From: an uncultured Peptoniphilus sp.
Lineage (GTDB): Bacteria > Bacillota > Clostridia > Tissierellales > Peptoniphilaceae
DNA length: 23,549 nt
Direction of reading: 5' to 3'
Assembly: GCF_946222045.1 (NCBI RefSeq)
Contig: NZ_CAMILN010000028.1
Location: forward strand, 1 to 23,549
Shown here: positions 23,500-23,549 of the stretch, one piece after another
Layout of the letters: each line of letters starts with the position of its first letter
Position numbering within the stretch: position 1 is the stretch's first letter
The notes under the pieces: model-generated
Database searches by the model: none
What the model saw: only the letters and a program-made list of their open reading frames with translations
Told to the model about the DNA's origin: nothing
Program-made: the position numbers and the translations under genes

Positions 23500-23549
23500 A
23501 AGGTGTCTCTATTTTTAACTTTTGAGTAAAAGGGGAGCATCCTGAAATC

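Overview
This window looks like a chromosomal segment of a low-GC, Gram-positive anaerobe. Arg codons are mostly AGA, intergenic DNA is very AT-rich, ribosome-binding sites are strong (AGGAGG, GGTGAT), and many genes start with TTG or GTG. The gene order (der-plsY-gpsA, yggS-sepF-ylmH, lspA-rluD, miaB-mutS-mutL-miaA, lexA, rny, a Xer-type recombinase) and the stalk-type (copper amine oxidase N-terminal) surface protein suggest Clostridia/Tissierellia, perhaps Peptoniphilaceae. Genus-level placement is inference only.

Layout. Positions 1-88 hold two + strand terminator hairpins from a gene left of the window. A two-gene minus operon (1365 down to 110) encodes a split threonine/serine exporter of the ThrE type. 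From a back-to-back promoter pair at 1381-1451 the + strand starts der-plsY-gpsA, joined by ATGA overlaps. A weak promoter near 4428 precedes a long, almost gapless run: HlyD-like envelope protein, yggS, sepF, ylmH, lspA, an RluA-family pseudouridine synthase and a COG2509-type flavoprotein, ending at a hairpin terminator at 10393. A new promoter (10420-10449) drives miaB-mutS-mutL-miaA and a PLP enzyme of the YnbB type, ending at a terminator at 18633. This cluster makes both enzymes for the ms2i6A37 tRNA modification and a MutS/MutL mismatch-repair pair whose MutL carries its own endonuclease motif.

A gene-free 427-bp stretch (18558-18984) follows. Then lexA (minus) faces a small membrane-LysM gene (plus) across a 193-bp divergent control region. 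This is the arrangement of lexA and the SOS cell-division inhibitor yneA in other Firmicutes. I see no full GAAC-N4-GTTC box there, but three AAC-N4-GTT palindromes, two of them on or beside the two predicted promoters. RNase Y (rny) follows with its own promoter and a hairpin that begins about at the predicted +1. After a good terminator come a tyrosine recombinase and a secreted stalk-domain protein, and the window ends in what may be the leader of another gene.

Most of the window is conserved housekeeping DNA. I found no CRISPR array, tRNA, rRNA, insertion sequence or prophage, and no convincing wholly new system. The parts most worth a second look are the lexA/LysM control region, the transporter-less HlyD-like protein in the division cluster, the four-cysteine flavoprotein, the rny leader hairpin, and the absence of ylmG, divIVA and hfq from places where relatives carry them.
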